Counted from the stretch's first letter, positions 44,176 through 54,288 are shown. The stretch: 64,000 nucleotides of DNA from Molanna angustata (GCA_963576475.1 OY754986.1:11817321-11881320), one strand, 5' to 3'. The notes: generated by a model from the sequence alone, not told the origin. Translations and numbers: made by a program.

Positions 44176-44430
44176 ACCAGATATAGTAAATTAACACACG
44201 CGTTTAAAAATTACACAGTTAATTATAAATTACAGTAAATTTATGTATAAAGAGTGAAGGAGAATAATTAGTTTAAAATGAACCACAACGTGAGAGCACT
44301 ATCATTGAACAAATCCCCGATCAATCGACCCCGGCCTAAACTCAGACATTCCTATATATTAAAAAACCTTTCTCCCGAAGATTGCCGAATCCCCTGTTTT
44401 TACAATCTCGTAAACCGCTATACAGATTGA
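44176..44430 (+). repeat. Repeat M, copy 1
   Basis: Collinear with 58319-58591: CAGATATAGTAAATTAACAC, ACGCGTT, ATGAACCACAACGTGAGAGC, ACTATCATTGAACAAATCCC, CGATCAATCGACCCC, CTTTCTCCCGAAGATTGCCG, TACAATCTCGTAAACCGCTA. About 260 bp, non-coding, class unknown. A solo LTR is possible but unproven. Confidence 0.75.
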
Positions 44431-44747
44431 AGAATAAAAAATAAAAAAAACTACATAAATAATTCAAAATTAAAATTATTAACAACATTTGTAACTATGC
44501 AGTACTGTGTTTGCGATGCTCTTTGAGTAACACATAAAAATATTTGATTTGATTTGGGAACCATGTGATTCATATTAATTACACCAACATAGTTAATTAG
44601 TCTCTTTCTATGGCTCTGAAATAAAAATAACGTCAGAGATTGGATTTATGACAGGTATTATGACGAACATTGGGATCTAGTTGATCTGTTTTGTGTGAGC
44701 CTATATGTTTATTATGGTAATGATTGTGATTGCAGAAAGTTGAGATT

Positions 44748-44921
44748 ATATTTGTTATTTTATTTTATTTTTATTTAATTGATTTTATAGAACCAACAGT
44801 TTACAATATGAAATTACAATTAGGTTTAATTATATGTAACAGGTTATAATCCTTTTGAAGGTTCTTTTAAATAGTTTAAACTAAGTATGTAAATTATTAA
44901 ACAATTGCAAAAATATAATTA
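44748..44921 (-). mobile_element. 174-bp retro-insertion with a 31-bp target duplication
   Basis: The 31-bp segments 44717-44747 and 44922-44952 are identical (they contain ATGATTGTGATTGCAGAAAG). On the minus strand the insert ends in a TAAAATAAAATAAAATAA-type tail, as expected of a 5'-truncated retroelement. The duplication is unusually long for an insect LINE. Confidence 0.75.
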
Positions 44922-44966
44922 GTAATGATTGTGATTGCAGAAAGTTGAGATTGTGTACATATTCAG

Positions 44967-45815
44967 GATTACATGAAAATTCTTCGAAACACAATTGTTC
45001 GAATGCGCAATTGTACGAATAACAATTTTTCGAAAATCAGTTATCAGAATGACAATTGTCCGAAAGCAAATTATTCGAACTAACATTTGTTGGAAAACCA
45101 ATTAACCGAATTTAATATATTTTTGTGTCATTATGTTACCTCCTTTGACATATTTGTTGCCAGAAAAATATATTCGATGAAGACTATTATTACTTGTTGT
45201 ATTATTGTTGCGTACCTACGTATGTTTGCACATTTTTAATAACTGATGTTTGACAGCGCGGGATAGCCTAGTTTGTACACCAGTTTATGTTTATCTAGTA
45301 TTCACACCAATTTAATTATTTTATTTTAATATTATATGTAGTTACTTTTTTAAATATATAATGCAACTGGCTCACGCCAGTCGCAATTATAACTACAAAC
45401 AAACCTAACCAACCTATTTTTACCAAAGTTTTGTAGGTTTAGGTTTAAAAAATAGGTGTACATCCTAGGATATCTGACAGCGCGGTGCGTCGCCATGTTG
45501 TTTATTCCATAGATTTTTATTAAACATAATATACTATGTAGATATAGTGCAAAAAGTGAGTCATTTGTTTTCGATTCATACAAAATTTACTAACTACGAC
45601 ATCTAGTATATTATAATAAAAATCTATGGTTTATTCCTCTCACAATACTACCAACATGACGTCATAAAAATTCGAACAATTGTAAATTCTGATAATTGTG
45701 TGTTCGGAAAATTGTTTATCGAAAAAATGTGATTCGAATAATTGCCATTCGTAAAATTGATTTTCGTAAAATTGAGCATTCGAATAATTGTTTTTCGAAT
45801 AATTTTCCTGTCACC
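44967..45815. mobile_element. Element L copy 1: iterated-TIR transposon with 9-bp TSD
   Basis: 849 bp flanked by CATATTCAG at 44958-44966 and 45816-45824. The ends align base for base: GATTACATGAAAATT left, GGTGACAGGAAAATT right (inverted). Each arm is about 120-160 bp of an iterated 15-17-bp word of the form CAATTNTTCGAATN. The centre holds a nested inverted pair around CATAGATTTTTATTA. A 9-bp TSD with long repetitive TIRs suggests Mutator-like or Merlin-like elements. No transposase, so superfamily is inference. Sister copy: 57473-58309. Confidence 0.9.
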
Positions 45816-45988
45816 CATATTCAGTGTAGAACGGGAAAAATCACCTGGTTCATAATTGCATATAATTGTCAATAAAAATTGTAATTTGCTACCCCTAGAG
45901 AAGGATTTCCTAGTTGGGTAGCAGTAATCTACTTATTGTTGTCATTATAAATATGATGTGATTAAAGGTTAAAAAAAAAAAAAAAAAA

Positions 45989-46320
45989 ATGATGAGCAAA
46001 ATAAATTTGAAATCAAGCATTCACTGCTTATTGGAACATAAACAGTATAAATTTGATAATTGAATACTGCATGGACAATATAAATTTGAAAATGTAAATG
46101 GACAATATTATATGTATTATAAAATGGAATATTGCATGTACAATATAAATTTGAAAATAGAATACTTCAAAGATATTATAAATTTATTAGAAGATGCAAG
46201 TACAATATAATCTCAAAAATATATTACAAAGCTTGCAAATGCAGATTTGAAAATATAATAAAATTTTGAATTTAGGATAAATATCCGTTTTAGATTATGT
46301 ACATAGTTTCATTGGAGGTT
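45989..46320. repeat. Degenerate AT-rich tandem words
   Basis: ACAATATAAATTTGAAAAT recurs four or five times with irregular spacing of about 50-65 bp. An old, decayed tandem array is the simplest reading. Confidence 0.45.
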
Positions 46321-46866
46321 CGAAGAGTTTTATTAAACAAAACGCATGCCTACATCAAAAATATGATATTTGAATGAGATTTTCTCAATAAAGTTGTTAT
46401 TGCTTCTATATTTAACCACCAATACAACAAAATAGGTAGAACCTTCTGTAATTTTTCAATATATTTCGACTTGAAATCTCGATCTGCCGACAGAGAAAAC
46501 AATCTAAGCCAATTCAGTACACAATAGACAAACATCTTCCTGTATACAATATGAATATTTATGGTTCACTTCTTGGCATATTGCGTTTTCTTCGTGCAAT
46601 AAGATGCAATCGGCTCATCTCAACACAATACTTAGAATATTTATTGAAGATTATCCAGAATCAATTTCAGATCAACAGTTCAAAGGATTTGCTTAATACG
46701 AAAATCGACGAGAATATTATAAAATTAAATTCATTTGAATAATAATTTTTTTTTTGTAATTTGTCGATCGACAGACAATTCATGATAGAAACCCATTTTA
46801 TGTAGATATACGTACCATAAATATAAAATAAAAAAAACCTGGTTTTCGTTCTTTTAAATTTAAATG
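46321..46866. other. No gene I can name
   Basis: Frames of about 60 codons on both strands (minus 46350-46535, plus 46551-46742) are more varied in composition than the surroundings, but match no family I recognise. Confidence 0.3.
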
Positions 46867-46906
46867 ATTATCGACGCGTTTCGTACTAGGCACATCGTCA
46901 GATAAT
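46867..46906 (-). ncRNA. Hammerhead-ribozyme-like motif, best conserved copy
   Basis: On the minus strand: ATTAT, then CTGACGA (matches CUGANGA), one extra T, stem GTGC-CTA-GTAC, GAAAC, a GC loop, GUC, then GATAAT closing on ATTAT. Core nucleotides CUGANGA, GAAA and GUC are all present, with stem III only two base pairs, as known for minimal hammerheads of Penelope-like elements. The additional base between CUGANGA and stem II is a departure from the canonical fold, so activity is uncertain. Confidence 0.5.
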
Positions 46907-47006
46907 ACTACACGAAACTGATACTAGTGGTTATATATATAAAAAAAAAATACATGTCAGATGACCCGCAGTAGTGATTTTTGAAATGGTGAAATGGAAA
47001 ATACGA

Positions 47007-47018
47007 AATAAATAATTA
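47007..47018. repeat. Left 12-bp TSD
   Basis: AATAAATAATTA, repeated exactly at 47391-47402, flanks the LINE fragment between. Confidence 0.88.
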
Positions 47019-47390
47019 CATACATACATACCATCACGCCGTGTCCCTTGCGGGGTAGGCAGAGAGAATCGAACGCCACATCTTTCTATCCTGGCATGCA
47101 TCTCTCGCCTCGTCCACATTCATGCATCGTCTCATACATGTTCGTCTATTGCTCACACTTCTAACATTTCCGTCTTTCAAAATTTCGTTCACATGGTCGT
47201 GCCATCCCTTTCTTGGGCGTCCCCGACCTCTCATTCCATTCCTTTCCGCTCTGTATATTTTCTTCGTCAGGCGCTCCTCATTCATTCTCCCCATGTGACC
47301 AAACCATCTCAATGTGTTCACTTTCATTCTAGTAATGACATCTTTCTTAATCTTACATTCTTTCCTTATGTCCTCATTTCTTACCCGGTC
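47019..47390 (-). pseudogene. Second RTE-like LINE family, best 3' copy
   Basis: The minus frame reads RVRNEDIRKECKIKKDVITR, MKVNTLRWFGHMGRMNEERL, TKKIYRAERNGMRGRGRPRK, GWHDHVNEILKDGN, and ends near YPARDTA-stop at 47034. This is the post-RT tail (LRWFGHM.RM, RGRGRPRKGWHDHV). Its 3' end is a (TATG)n microsatellite. It is 5'-truncated, and the exact 12-bp TSD bounds 372 bp. The frame is intact, so this is a young copy. Confidence 0.9.
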
Positions 47391-47402
47391 AATAAATAAT
47401 TA
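47391..47402. repeat. Right 12-bp TSD
   Basis: Identical to 47007-47018. Confidence 0.88.
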
Positions 47403-47532
47403 GAAAATAAGAAAATAACATTCATTCATAAACATAAAAATAAAATTATTTACATGAATCTTGAAGTACATGATAAAAATAACATACAAACATGCATACA
47501 AAAATAACATACATACATGATAAAAATAACAT

Positions 47533-47895
47533 ACATATAAATACATACAAACCATCACGTTATGTCCCTTAGGGGTAATCAGAGGGAACCGAGGGCCATA
47601 CTCCTCTATATTTGTGCACATTCATAGCTTCCATTACATCCATGCATCGTCTCATACATTCTCGTCGATCGTTTAAGCTTCTTATGCTTCCTTCTTTCAA
47701 AACAACATTCACATGGTCATGTCATCCTTTTCTGGGGCGACTCCTGCTTTTCACACATCTCTTACACCCATGTATATTTTTTTGGTCAGCCGTTCATTGT
47801 TCATTCTTTCAATATGTCCAAACTACTATATATAATTATATCCTTCTTTATCTTGCATTCTCACCTTACGTCCTCGCCATATATCATTCTGGAAT
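47533..47895 (-). pseudogene. Second RTE-like LINE family, diverged copy
   Basis: The 3' signature CCCCTAAGGGACATAACGTG and GTATGTATTT tail. On the minus strand it contains remnants of the GH-ERMN tail and MHGCKR. Parallel to 47019-47390 but with frame breaks. Confidence 0.8.
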
Positions 47896-48420
47896 AATTT
47901 GAGTCCTGTCCTTCGTCAAACTCGTTTTCCATTTTCAAGAAAAGACTAAAGCAGGGATATCTCTCCGAAAATACCTGATCCCTCTCCTTTTCCTTCCTTC
48001 CCTTTGCTACGTAACATTTATCCCTAAACACCTGATTTCGATTTTATTTATTTATTCATTTATACATCTTTTTGTACATAATATAAACAAATATAATTGT
48101 ACACTGGCGGGCTTATTGCCATTAGGCAATTTCTTCCAACCAACCAGACTTCCTCTTCTTGTTCCCGATTTCCTCTTCTTGTTCCTTCCCAATCCTTATT
48201 TTTTGCTATGATGTTTTTTTTTTGTTTATCTTGGTGTTATTTATATTTGCTTTGTTCTTTTTTAGCTTTTATTTTTTGTTGATGTACATATTATATAATT
48301 CTGTCACTCTGTAGTCTGGTTGGTTGGAAAAAACTGCCTAATGGCAATAAGCCCGCCAGTGTACATTATATTTGTTTATATTATGTACAAACAGTTAAAT
48401 AAATAAATAAATTATATTAC
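47896..48420 (+). pseudogene. Jockey/CR1-type LINE 3' end with an inverted nested fragment
   Basis: GGAATAATTTGAGTCC, TCAAGAAAAGACTAAAGCAG, GGATATCTCTCCGAAAATAC match the coding end at 26415-26545. The 3' UTR continues after the inverted piece at 48035-48150 and ends TGGTTGGTTGGAAAAAACTG, CCTAATGGCAATAAGCCCGC, then (AATA)n at about 48402-48416. Confidence 0.8.
48035..48150 (-). mobile_element. Extreme 3' end of the same LINE, inverted inside it
   Basis: TTTATTTATTCATTTATACA, GTACATAATATAAACAAATA, CACTGGCGGGCTTATTGCCA, TTAGGCAATTTCTTCCAACC is the inverse of the host LINE's own 3' end. With the end at 48310-48420 it makes a large inverted repeat. ATTTCCTCTTCTTGTTCC-type words are duplicated just right of it. 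Confidence 0.75.
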
Positions 48421-48604
48421 ATATTCTTTTAAGTGATCTCATTTCCACAGCATTTATTTTACTTACATGCGTGATGTCCGATCCAAGCATATCAAAGGAA
48501 GCCAACATTGCCGTACATTAAACATTTGTAGTACATACTTTGACGTATGATAGTAAAACATGGACGTGGAAAACAACATGAAAGTAGAATAAATGCACAT
48601 ATAC
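48421..48604. other. No recognisable feature
   Basis: AT-rich spacer between LINE fragments. Confidence 0.35.
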
Positions 48605-49290
48605 ATAGTTTATTTATTTATTTACGGTAAAATAAAACCATTTACATAAAAAAAAGTACAGAATAAAGTATACATCACATCATCTTAAGTTAAAAATATA
48701 AAAATCAAAAAGTATACATGTATGTATATGAATATAAGTGAAAATAAAAATAGTTTTTCCTTATTTAGAATTAGAATTCTTATTCAAATACAAATTATAA
48801 AAAGATAAAAAAAACAAAGAAAGTAACAAGAATACAAATAGGTACATAAGTATAAAAATCAAGAGAAAGATAAAAAATATAAAAAATATAGGAAACATAT
48901 AAAATAGAAATAAAAAATGAAAAAAATAGAAAAAACACAATTGAAAATGTTACGAAAACAATACCGATCTTAGTTCAATTTTCAAATTGTATAAGCTTAC
49001 ATTGAAAATGTCAGCAACAAAGGCATACTCATTCCCCAAACGATGAATTCTGGGGAACGGAGAATGTCTATGGGCTTCGGCCCTCATTATATCGCAATTA
49101 AATATTGATGAGTGCCTCGTAAATCTGTTAGATATATGAAACTTAATCAATTCAATTAATGATGGACAGTCAAATTCAGAATATATGATCTGGTACAGGA
49201 CAATCAAGTCCGACATAATTCTTCTATTGGATAATTTCGGCAAGCAGAGTGAATTTCTTAGGAAGTCATAGTATATATCGTACAAAGATG
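48605..49290 (-). pseudogene. Jockey/CR1-type LINE C-terminus and 3' UTR
   Basis: The minus frame (49285 down to 48950, 111 residues) reads LSNRRIMSDLIVLYQIIYSE, FDCPSLIELIKFHISNRFTR, IHRLGNEYAFVADIFNVSLY, NLKIELRSVLF-stop. R-R...D...LY.I and R...L.N....DIF are features of the jockey-like C-terminal domain. The 3' UTR ends in a (TAAA)n tail at about 48608. It is 5'-truncated. Confidence 0.8.
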
Positions 49291-49814
49291 TGAATATAAT
49301 ATAAATTATTATAAAAATCTACACCCCAAAAACAAACAGAATGGTATGTTTTAATTGTTATTACGAAATTCGATTGTGACAAAAACGGTGATAAAATTGG
49401 TGACGTTACGTAATAATTTGATTACGAAATTAAAATAAATTGAATATTTATCCCGTCACGGAGGGCGTCACAGAATAAATTTAATACTTATGATTGGTAT
49501 ATAGTCGTGTTTGTTCAGGGAAATTAATAATATCAATCAAAATTGAAAAATTATTATTCCGTCATTCATTTGATATTTTACTTGATATTATTAAATCGAC
49601 GCTGTCTTCATTGATAACGAATTGTTCATTTTTCTAGCGAATTAATCATAGTTTTATTAAATTATGCACGTATTATTCAGTGGTTTAGTAATATAGAAAG
49701 AATGAATGATGTACGAATGACAGAGAAAATTTAAAGAGATGAAACATTGAGATGAATTTCGCAGTCATCTACCCCATTGTGAACATTGTAGAGCTTGTAG
49801 TTAAAAAATGAGCA
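49291..49814. other. No recognisable feature
   Basis: AT-rich DNA without a repeat match. Confidence 0.35.
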
Positions 49815-50300
49815 TATCCTCTGGGAAAGATCTCACCCAAATGTGTCCTACAATAGAATGGAGTTCCTCGCTAGTGTCCTTGGGCCTCTTCGAGGTCCCA
49901 TTGGCCATGCGGATTTAGTGGTCCCGCAGAAGAACTTTACAGCCTTCAAATTGTTTTGCCACACATCTGACATTACTGCTGAATACGAAATGAAATTCCA
50001 GAGTGTCCCTGGTCAACTGTCTGATTTCCAGTTTTACATAGTCACAGGCTTGAAGAATTCTCACGACAATCCATGTCTGTAAATATTAATACGTTGATTG
50101 TCATTTTTTGCACTATTGTGCCGAGACCACGAGTCTAGAAGAGCTTCTAGAGCTACACTTCGTTCCATGCATTCTTTGTCCTTCTTATTAAGCCTTCTGC
50201 GAAGGGGCCGTTTCCAGTTCCCATATGCGAAGCTGGTGCAGGTGGGCCTGGATTGATTTTAAATGAGCCTTCACCACATCTATTGCTTTATTTGGCCCTA
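49815..50300. repeat. Repeat P, longest copy; weak minus-strand coding look
   Basis: 49990-50225 matches 29530-29800. The additional segment 49815-49990 is not GC-poor and reads on the minus strand as SDVWQNNLKAVKFFCGTTKS, AWPMGPRRGPRTLARNSIL without a stop. This peptide-like stretch may be the remnant of a protein-coding element, but I do not recognise it. Confidence 0.55.
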
Positions 50301-50343
50301 CCCTCCTAACGGATTTGCCTCGGGGTACCACACCAGACATGCT

Positions 50344-50500
50344 AGCTAAGAAAACAAACGTTTTATGGAACGCACTCGTTAGATCATAGTTATGTTTGGC
50401 GCCAACTTAAAACGAGAGTTAGTGGCCAGCCAAGAAAACAAACAGTTTATGGAACGCTCTCGTTAGATCGTAGGTATGTTTGGCGCCAACTTCAAAAACT
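50344..50500 (+). repeat. Tandem duplication, 84-bp offset
   Basis: AAGAAAACAAACGTTTTATG, GAACGCACTCGTTAGATCAT, GTTTGGCGCCAACTT occurs at about 50344-50408 and again at 50428-50492, with few differences. Confidence 0.85.
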
Positions 50501-50759
50501 GATTTGATCTAAATAAATATTAATTTTGCAACCCATGTATAGTGTAAAATGTTAAATTAAAGTGTTTTTCAATTAAATAGTCAATTGTTTTATACCTCTA
50601 TATGCATTTTTATTTATGTTGCATTGATTTTTTTGCCGGAATCGGATTTATATATGAAATTCGTTTTTATTATTTTTGTTTTCGGTGTATCTTTTTAAGT
50701 CTCTTGTATTTTCCTTTACCCGGCTCATACGGGACACTCGAGAACAACGATAATAGAAA
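50501..50759. other. No recognisable feature
   Basis: AT-rich DNA. A word CCCGGCTCATACGGGACACT near 50720 recurs near 53281 (CCCGGCTCATACGGGATACT). Confidence 0.4.
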
Positions 50760-51545
50760 AATAGTTACTCGTTAATACGAGTGTGTTGTGGCCAACGCTG
50801 TACTTCTCAGTACCAAGTCACCCCACAACGTATTGAAATTTTGTATGGAAAATTTCAACATTTTCATGAAATGAGTTTATTAAATTATTTACGGCCTTCG
50901 TGGCTCAGTTGATTAGATATCTGATTGCTGAGCCAAAGGTCCCGGGTTCGATTCACGGTGGAGACACAGTTTTTAATTGTATTTTCAGTCTGGATCTGTG
51001 AGACGATAAATATCATAAGTCTGCAGAATGTGGCAACTCGTTATTGGGTGCGTGTTAAATTAATATTTGGCATAGTACCTGTTAGTTGTTCGAGAAGCAA
51101 TATTAAATAAATAAATGTTTTATTATAAAATCTACATAATTCTACGATGCCATTTTATGAAAGTGATGTGCTTTTTTAGCAATTTGAAAATAAAAATATG
51201 AAATTTTATGTTTTCTGAGTTTGGGGTCACTTTAAAATATTTGACAGTTAAATAAATGACAAGCACTGATTAGATATCCTTGAAAATATTATCGGTTCTA
51301 AGCAAATATTAGAAACATAAATTTGTAAAATTTGAAAAGAATCGAATGAGTAGGTACTTTAGTTTGTAATCGATAAAGCAGAAAAAACACGCCGTACTTA
51401 GTACATAGCACATAGAACAAAACACACACACATAGTGATGAAACTTTAAGAATACAATCTCGGTATGATACTCGTTCTTCAAAATTGCGAATTCTTAACT
51501 CACCAGTTTATCCCCTGGGGGTAGTGAGGAGTATAGAATGTGGGA
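50760..51545 (-). repeat. Repeat N, copy 3, split by SINE C
   Basis: The minus strand contains CACTACCCCCAGGGG, AGTATCATACCGAGATTGTA, GTCAAATATTTTAAAGTGAC, and ends GTACTGAGAAGTACAGCG, TTGGCCACAAC. The N sequence is interrupted at 50891-51112 by SINE C. Confidence 0.78.
50891..51112 (+). mobile_element. SINE family C, reference copy
   Basis: Head GGCCTTCGTGGCTCAGTTGA, box B GGGTTCGATTCACGG, body TGGAGACACAGTTTTTAATT, CTGTGAGACGATAAATATCA, GGGTGCGTGTTAAATTAATA and an (AATA)n tail. It is the least disturbed plus-strand copy. Pol III internal promoter elements are inferred from the tRNA-like head. Confidence 0.9.
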
Positions 51546-51606
51546 AAAAAATCAGACAAATCATACTTACAATTATTACGTTTGCTTCGTTTTGATCATA
51601 TAATTG

Positions 51607-51762
51607 AAACCCGCATCGTGTTTACGAGTATAATGATAAACCCGCATCGTGTTTACGAGTATAATGATAAACCCGCATCGTGTTTACGAGTATAATGATA
51701 AACCCGCATCGTGTTTACGAGTATAATGATAAACCCGCATCGTGTTTACGAGTATAATGATA
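51607..51762. repeat. Tandem array, 31-bp unit, 5 exact copies
   Basis: AAACCCGCATCGTGTTTACG plus AGTATAATGAT repeated five times (starts 51607, 51638, 51669, 51700, 51731) with no visible difference. Confidence 0.97.
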
Positions 51763-52054
51763 AAAGAATTGTTAAGTTGGTATTTTTCAACAACCGACAT
51801 GACGTTGCATTAAACTGTACTTAGAATACTTACTTATAAGTGGTACTGTTTTGATTTCCCAAGATACCTGCCTGCTTTAACCCAGTCGTTAAGTTTTTAT
51901 TGCAAAAATGTCAGTAATGCACTTTTCAATCTAGTTACATTTATATGCGACCGGAGCGTTAAACGATTTTCATTCATTTAAATTTAATTAAACAATAATT
52001 ACTTATGCGAATTACCAAATATACTTATTTAAATTATTACAAAATAAAATTATA
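51763..52054. other. No recognisable feature
   Basis: AT-rich DNA between the array and the next LINE fragment. Confidence 0.35.
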
Positions 52055-52715
52055 TGAGGGACATATTCGTTCGAAGTACAATAAGCAAATTATGGAATAG
52101 CCTAAGTCCGGATATTGCGTCGTCTAACTCAGTTTATATTTTCAAGGAAAAAACTAAAGAACGAATCACATCATCGATAAACGATTGTTTTTTTTACTCT
52201 GTGGTATCATTTTGCAGTTAATTAAATGAAATAAAACACAACTTTGTGTACACCACTACATACATAACTTTTATTCAATTGAATAAAAATTCCTCTACAT
52301 GTTACGAGAAAACAAAGTTCCTAAATCCTGGTATCCTCCTGAGGAAGGGAACTTTGTTCTCGTAACATATAGAGGAATTTTTATTCAATTGAATAAACGT
52401 TATAATTTATTGTAGGGGTGTACACAAAGTTGTGTTTTATTTCATTTAATTTATTAAATAAGGAATGTTTATCCCTAAACACCTGATCCCATTTTCCTCT
52501 CCTTGTCCTTACCCTACCCTTTTTTTCTATCCTTATCCTATTTTTTTTTTGTTAAAATTGTATCATAGTGTTACATATTATATTTTCTGATTTTTTTTGC
52601 TTTTATTCTTTTGTTGTCGTTTTTAATGCTGGTGGGTTGGAAGAAAGTGCCTAATGGCAATAAGCCCACCAGTGTAAAATATATGTGTTTATATTTTTAT
52701 CAAAACACAGTGTGG
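52055..52715 (+). pseudogene. Jockey/CR1-type LINE 3' end, split by foldback element H
   Basis: Coding remnant RDIFVRSTISKLWNSLSPDI, ASSNSVYIFKEKTKERI (52062-52180). After element H the 3' UTR resumes with TATCCCTAAACACCTGATCC and ends GTGGGTTGGAAGAAAGTGCC, TAATGGCAATAAGCCCACCA. Same family as 26080-26545 and 47896-48420. Confidence 0.8.
52221..52450. mobile_element. Foldback element H with hammerhead-like centre
   Basis: The outer 33 bp (52221-52253 and 52418-52450, containing ATGAAATAAAACACAACTTT) are exact inverted repeats. Inner arms around TTATTCAATTGAATAAAAAT and TGTTACGAGA are nearly identical. The centre 52335-52375 on the plus strand reads CCTC, CTGAGGA, one extra A, GGGAAC-TTT-GTTCTC, GTAAC, then GAGG. 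That is a hammerhead-like layout with GUAA instead of GAAA. About 230 bp. Confidence 0.82.
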
Positions 52716-52865
52716 GGTACCCCAAATTGTTAGGTAATCAGCGATCGGCGTGCGAATGTGCACTACCTTGTAAAATAAATCACAACATATGCGTGCATCC
52801 CCACATACGGTTACCTGTCTCGTTTCACCTAAAGAGGTACAACATTCAGAATGTGTGGTGAACCT
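52716..52865 (-). repeat. Repeat Q, inverted copy
   Basis: TGTGGGGTACCCCAAATTGT, TGCGAATGTGCACTACCTTG, CATATGCGTGCATCCCCACA, CTGTCTCGTTTCACCTAAAG, ACATTCAGAATGTGTGGTGA correspond to Q on the minus strand. Confidence 0.7.
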
Positions 52866-53225
52866 CGGGGGGCAAGTCTGGCCCAACCAGCGAAATCAAA
52901 ACCCTACGATTATCCATATCATGGATATAATTATCATTATGGAGTTCTATAATATCTTCAAGTGTCATAGAACTCCATATGATAATTAGATGGGTCGATG
53001 GCAGAGCGGTTAGCGCGCTGGACTAGTAATCCAGTGGTCGCGAGTTCGAATCCTGCCTCGACCGATTTCGTTCACCTATAGCACAAGCATTTATTTGCTT
53101 ATTTTAGGGAACGTAGGAAGATGTATATGTTCTTGTTTTACAAGGACATATTCATTTAAAAAAAAAAAAAAAATTCATGAAATGGATAATCCCTAGGGTT
53201 TTGGTTTCGCCGGTCGGACCAGCTT
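52866..53225. mobile_element. Foldback MITE family G, copy 3, carrying a SINE
   Basis: The left arm GGGGGGCAAGTCTGGCCCAA, GCGAAATCAAAACCCTACGA, TTATCCATATCATGG; the right arm after the SINE CATGAAATGGATAATCCCTA, GGGTTTTGGTTTCGCCGGTC, GGACCAGCTTGC. The SINE at 52988-53173 sits near the centre, next to the internal fold (GGAGTTCTATAAT/TAGAACTCC). Confidence 0.88.
52988..53173 (+). mobile_element. SINE family 1, reference copy
   Basis: Starts AGATGGGTCGATGGCAGAGC as in the other copies. Anticodon arm CTGGA-CTAGTAA-TCCAG closes perfectly and box B is GAGTTCGAATCC. The acceptor arm has one mismatch, and the T stem GCGAG/CCTGC does not close. The body is the same as in 18723-18905, with a poly-A of 18 (53156-53173). 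The long clean tail suggests youth. Confidence 0.92.
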
Positions 53226-53611
53226 GCTCCCGTCATTGGAACTATTTGAAATGATATTGTTGCCTGTTATATTTTCGATTTCCCGGCTCATACGGGATAC
53301 TCGAAAAATTTGATAATAGAAAGCATGTTTCCAAGCTGATGCCTTACAAAATAAAATATGTCTTCTATAAATAAATAAATAAAAACGATCACTTTGTAAT
53401 ACTAGTTGAGAATTAATGTCATAAAAAACAGAAAATAAGTCTGTCCAGACGATGTTTTGATGTTCCAGCTTCTCCAGTCCAGATGGTTCTGTGGAAGGGA
53501 GGAGATAGGGGATGTGATGTGGGTTGCAATCTGAGGTAATTAGTGGTGATGATGAACCCACGCACTACATTGAAAAGCCACTATGTTAATTGTTTTTATT
53601 ATAAGCTGAGA
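53226..53611. other. No confident gene; possible minus-strand splice acceptor
   Basis: On the minus strand a pyrimidine-rich stretch ending CTCCTCCCTTCCACAG (about 53505-53490) precedes a non-repetitive segment that can be read GLEKLEHQNIVWTDLFSVFY. This could be a host exon start, but no donor or continuing homology supports it. Confidence 0.2.
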
Positions 53612-54288
53612 TATTCCAACTGTCGATTTGTTCAGGAGAACTTTGTTCTCTTAACATATCGACAATGTTTCAAGCCAGGATACGCGAGAATTGTATGCAG
53701 AGGTCTACTTTTTTCACGGCTTTTCCAACTTTGAAGTCAAAAAACACCAACTTAGAGGCTTCGCAGCACATATGTTCCATACACGGATTTACTCAGAATT
53801 CGGAGTAGAACATTTCGTGTGTCTGTGTGTGTGAGGGTGTGTGTGTGTGTGTGTGTCTGTGTATCTGTGTGTGTGTCCCCCCCCCCTTATAACTTTTGAT
53901 CCGCTCAATTTACAGAGCCTAAAATTTCAGAATATATAAACAGTTACAGGCCGACAAAACTTTTTTACTCGGAATTTTGAATTTTTGTTTCAGTCAGGGG
54001 TTATCAACTTTTGAATTTTTATTTTATTTTTCCATATATCTCAGAAACCATAAAAGTTAGAACGCTGAAAATTGGTACAAACATAGACAAATACAAAATC
54101 TCAAATTACATTTTCAAAAAAATTCCAGGGTTTCTCAAACATTTTTTATTTAGAAAAGTATTTTTTTTATGATAAATTTATGAGTTTAACTGCTTATATT
54201 GTAATTTTTTTTAAAAATATCGAAAAAAGCCGAAACACCCCAACTAGATCATTTAATTTTCTATAAAAAATATTAACATTGAATATGT
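53612..54288 (-). repeat. Family A copy, inverted, tail half
   Basis: From the A tail (CCAACTGTCGATTTGTTCAG) through the TG microsatellite (53817-53886) and GAACGCTGAAAATTGGTACA to GAAAAAAGCCGAAACACCCC at 54240. It abuts a plus-strand A copy at about 54289, giving a head-to-head pair. Confidence 0.88.
53817..53886. repeat. TG microsatellite with poly-C end, inside family A
   Basis: (TG)n with CTG/GAGGG interruptions, ending in ten C; same internal A position as the other long copies. Confidence 0.93.

Larger units (their letters stand above)
44480..45988 (+). repeat. Repeat R with poly-A end, split by two insertions
   Basis: Segments GTGTTTGCGATGCTCTTTGA, GTAACACATAAAAATATTTG, then GATTGTGATTGCAGAAAGTT, then ACGGGAAAAATCACCTGGTT, CATAATTGC, TAGGATTTCCTAGTTGGGTA-type words and a terminal poly-A of about 19 (45970-45988). 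An uninterrupted inverse copy lies at 60780-61235. The poly-A end suggests a retroposed sequence. Insertions: 174 bp at 44748-44921 and element L at 44967-45815. Confidence 0.75.

Noticed and set aside
53226..53561. Host exon with acceptor CTCCTCCCTTCCACAG on the minus strand
   Set aside because: Only the acceptor-like string supports it. There is no donor, conserved motif or clear frame, so it was left as a weak note.
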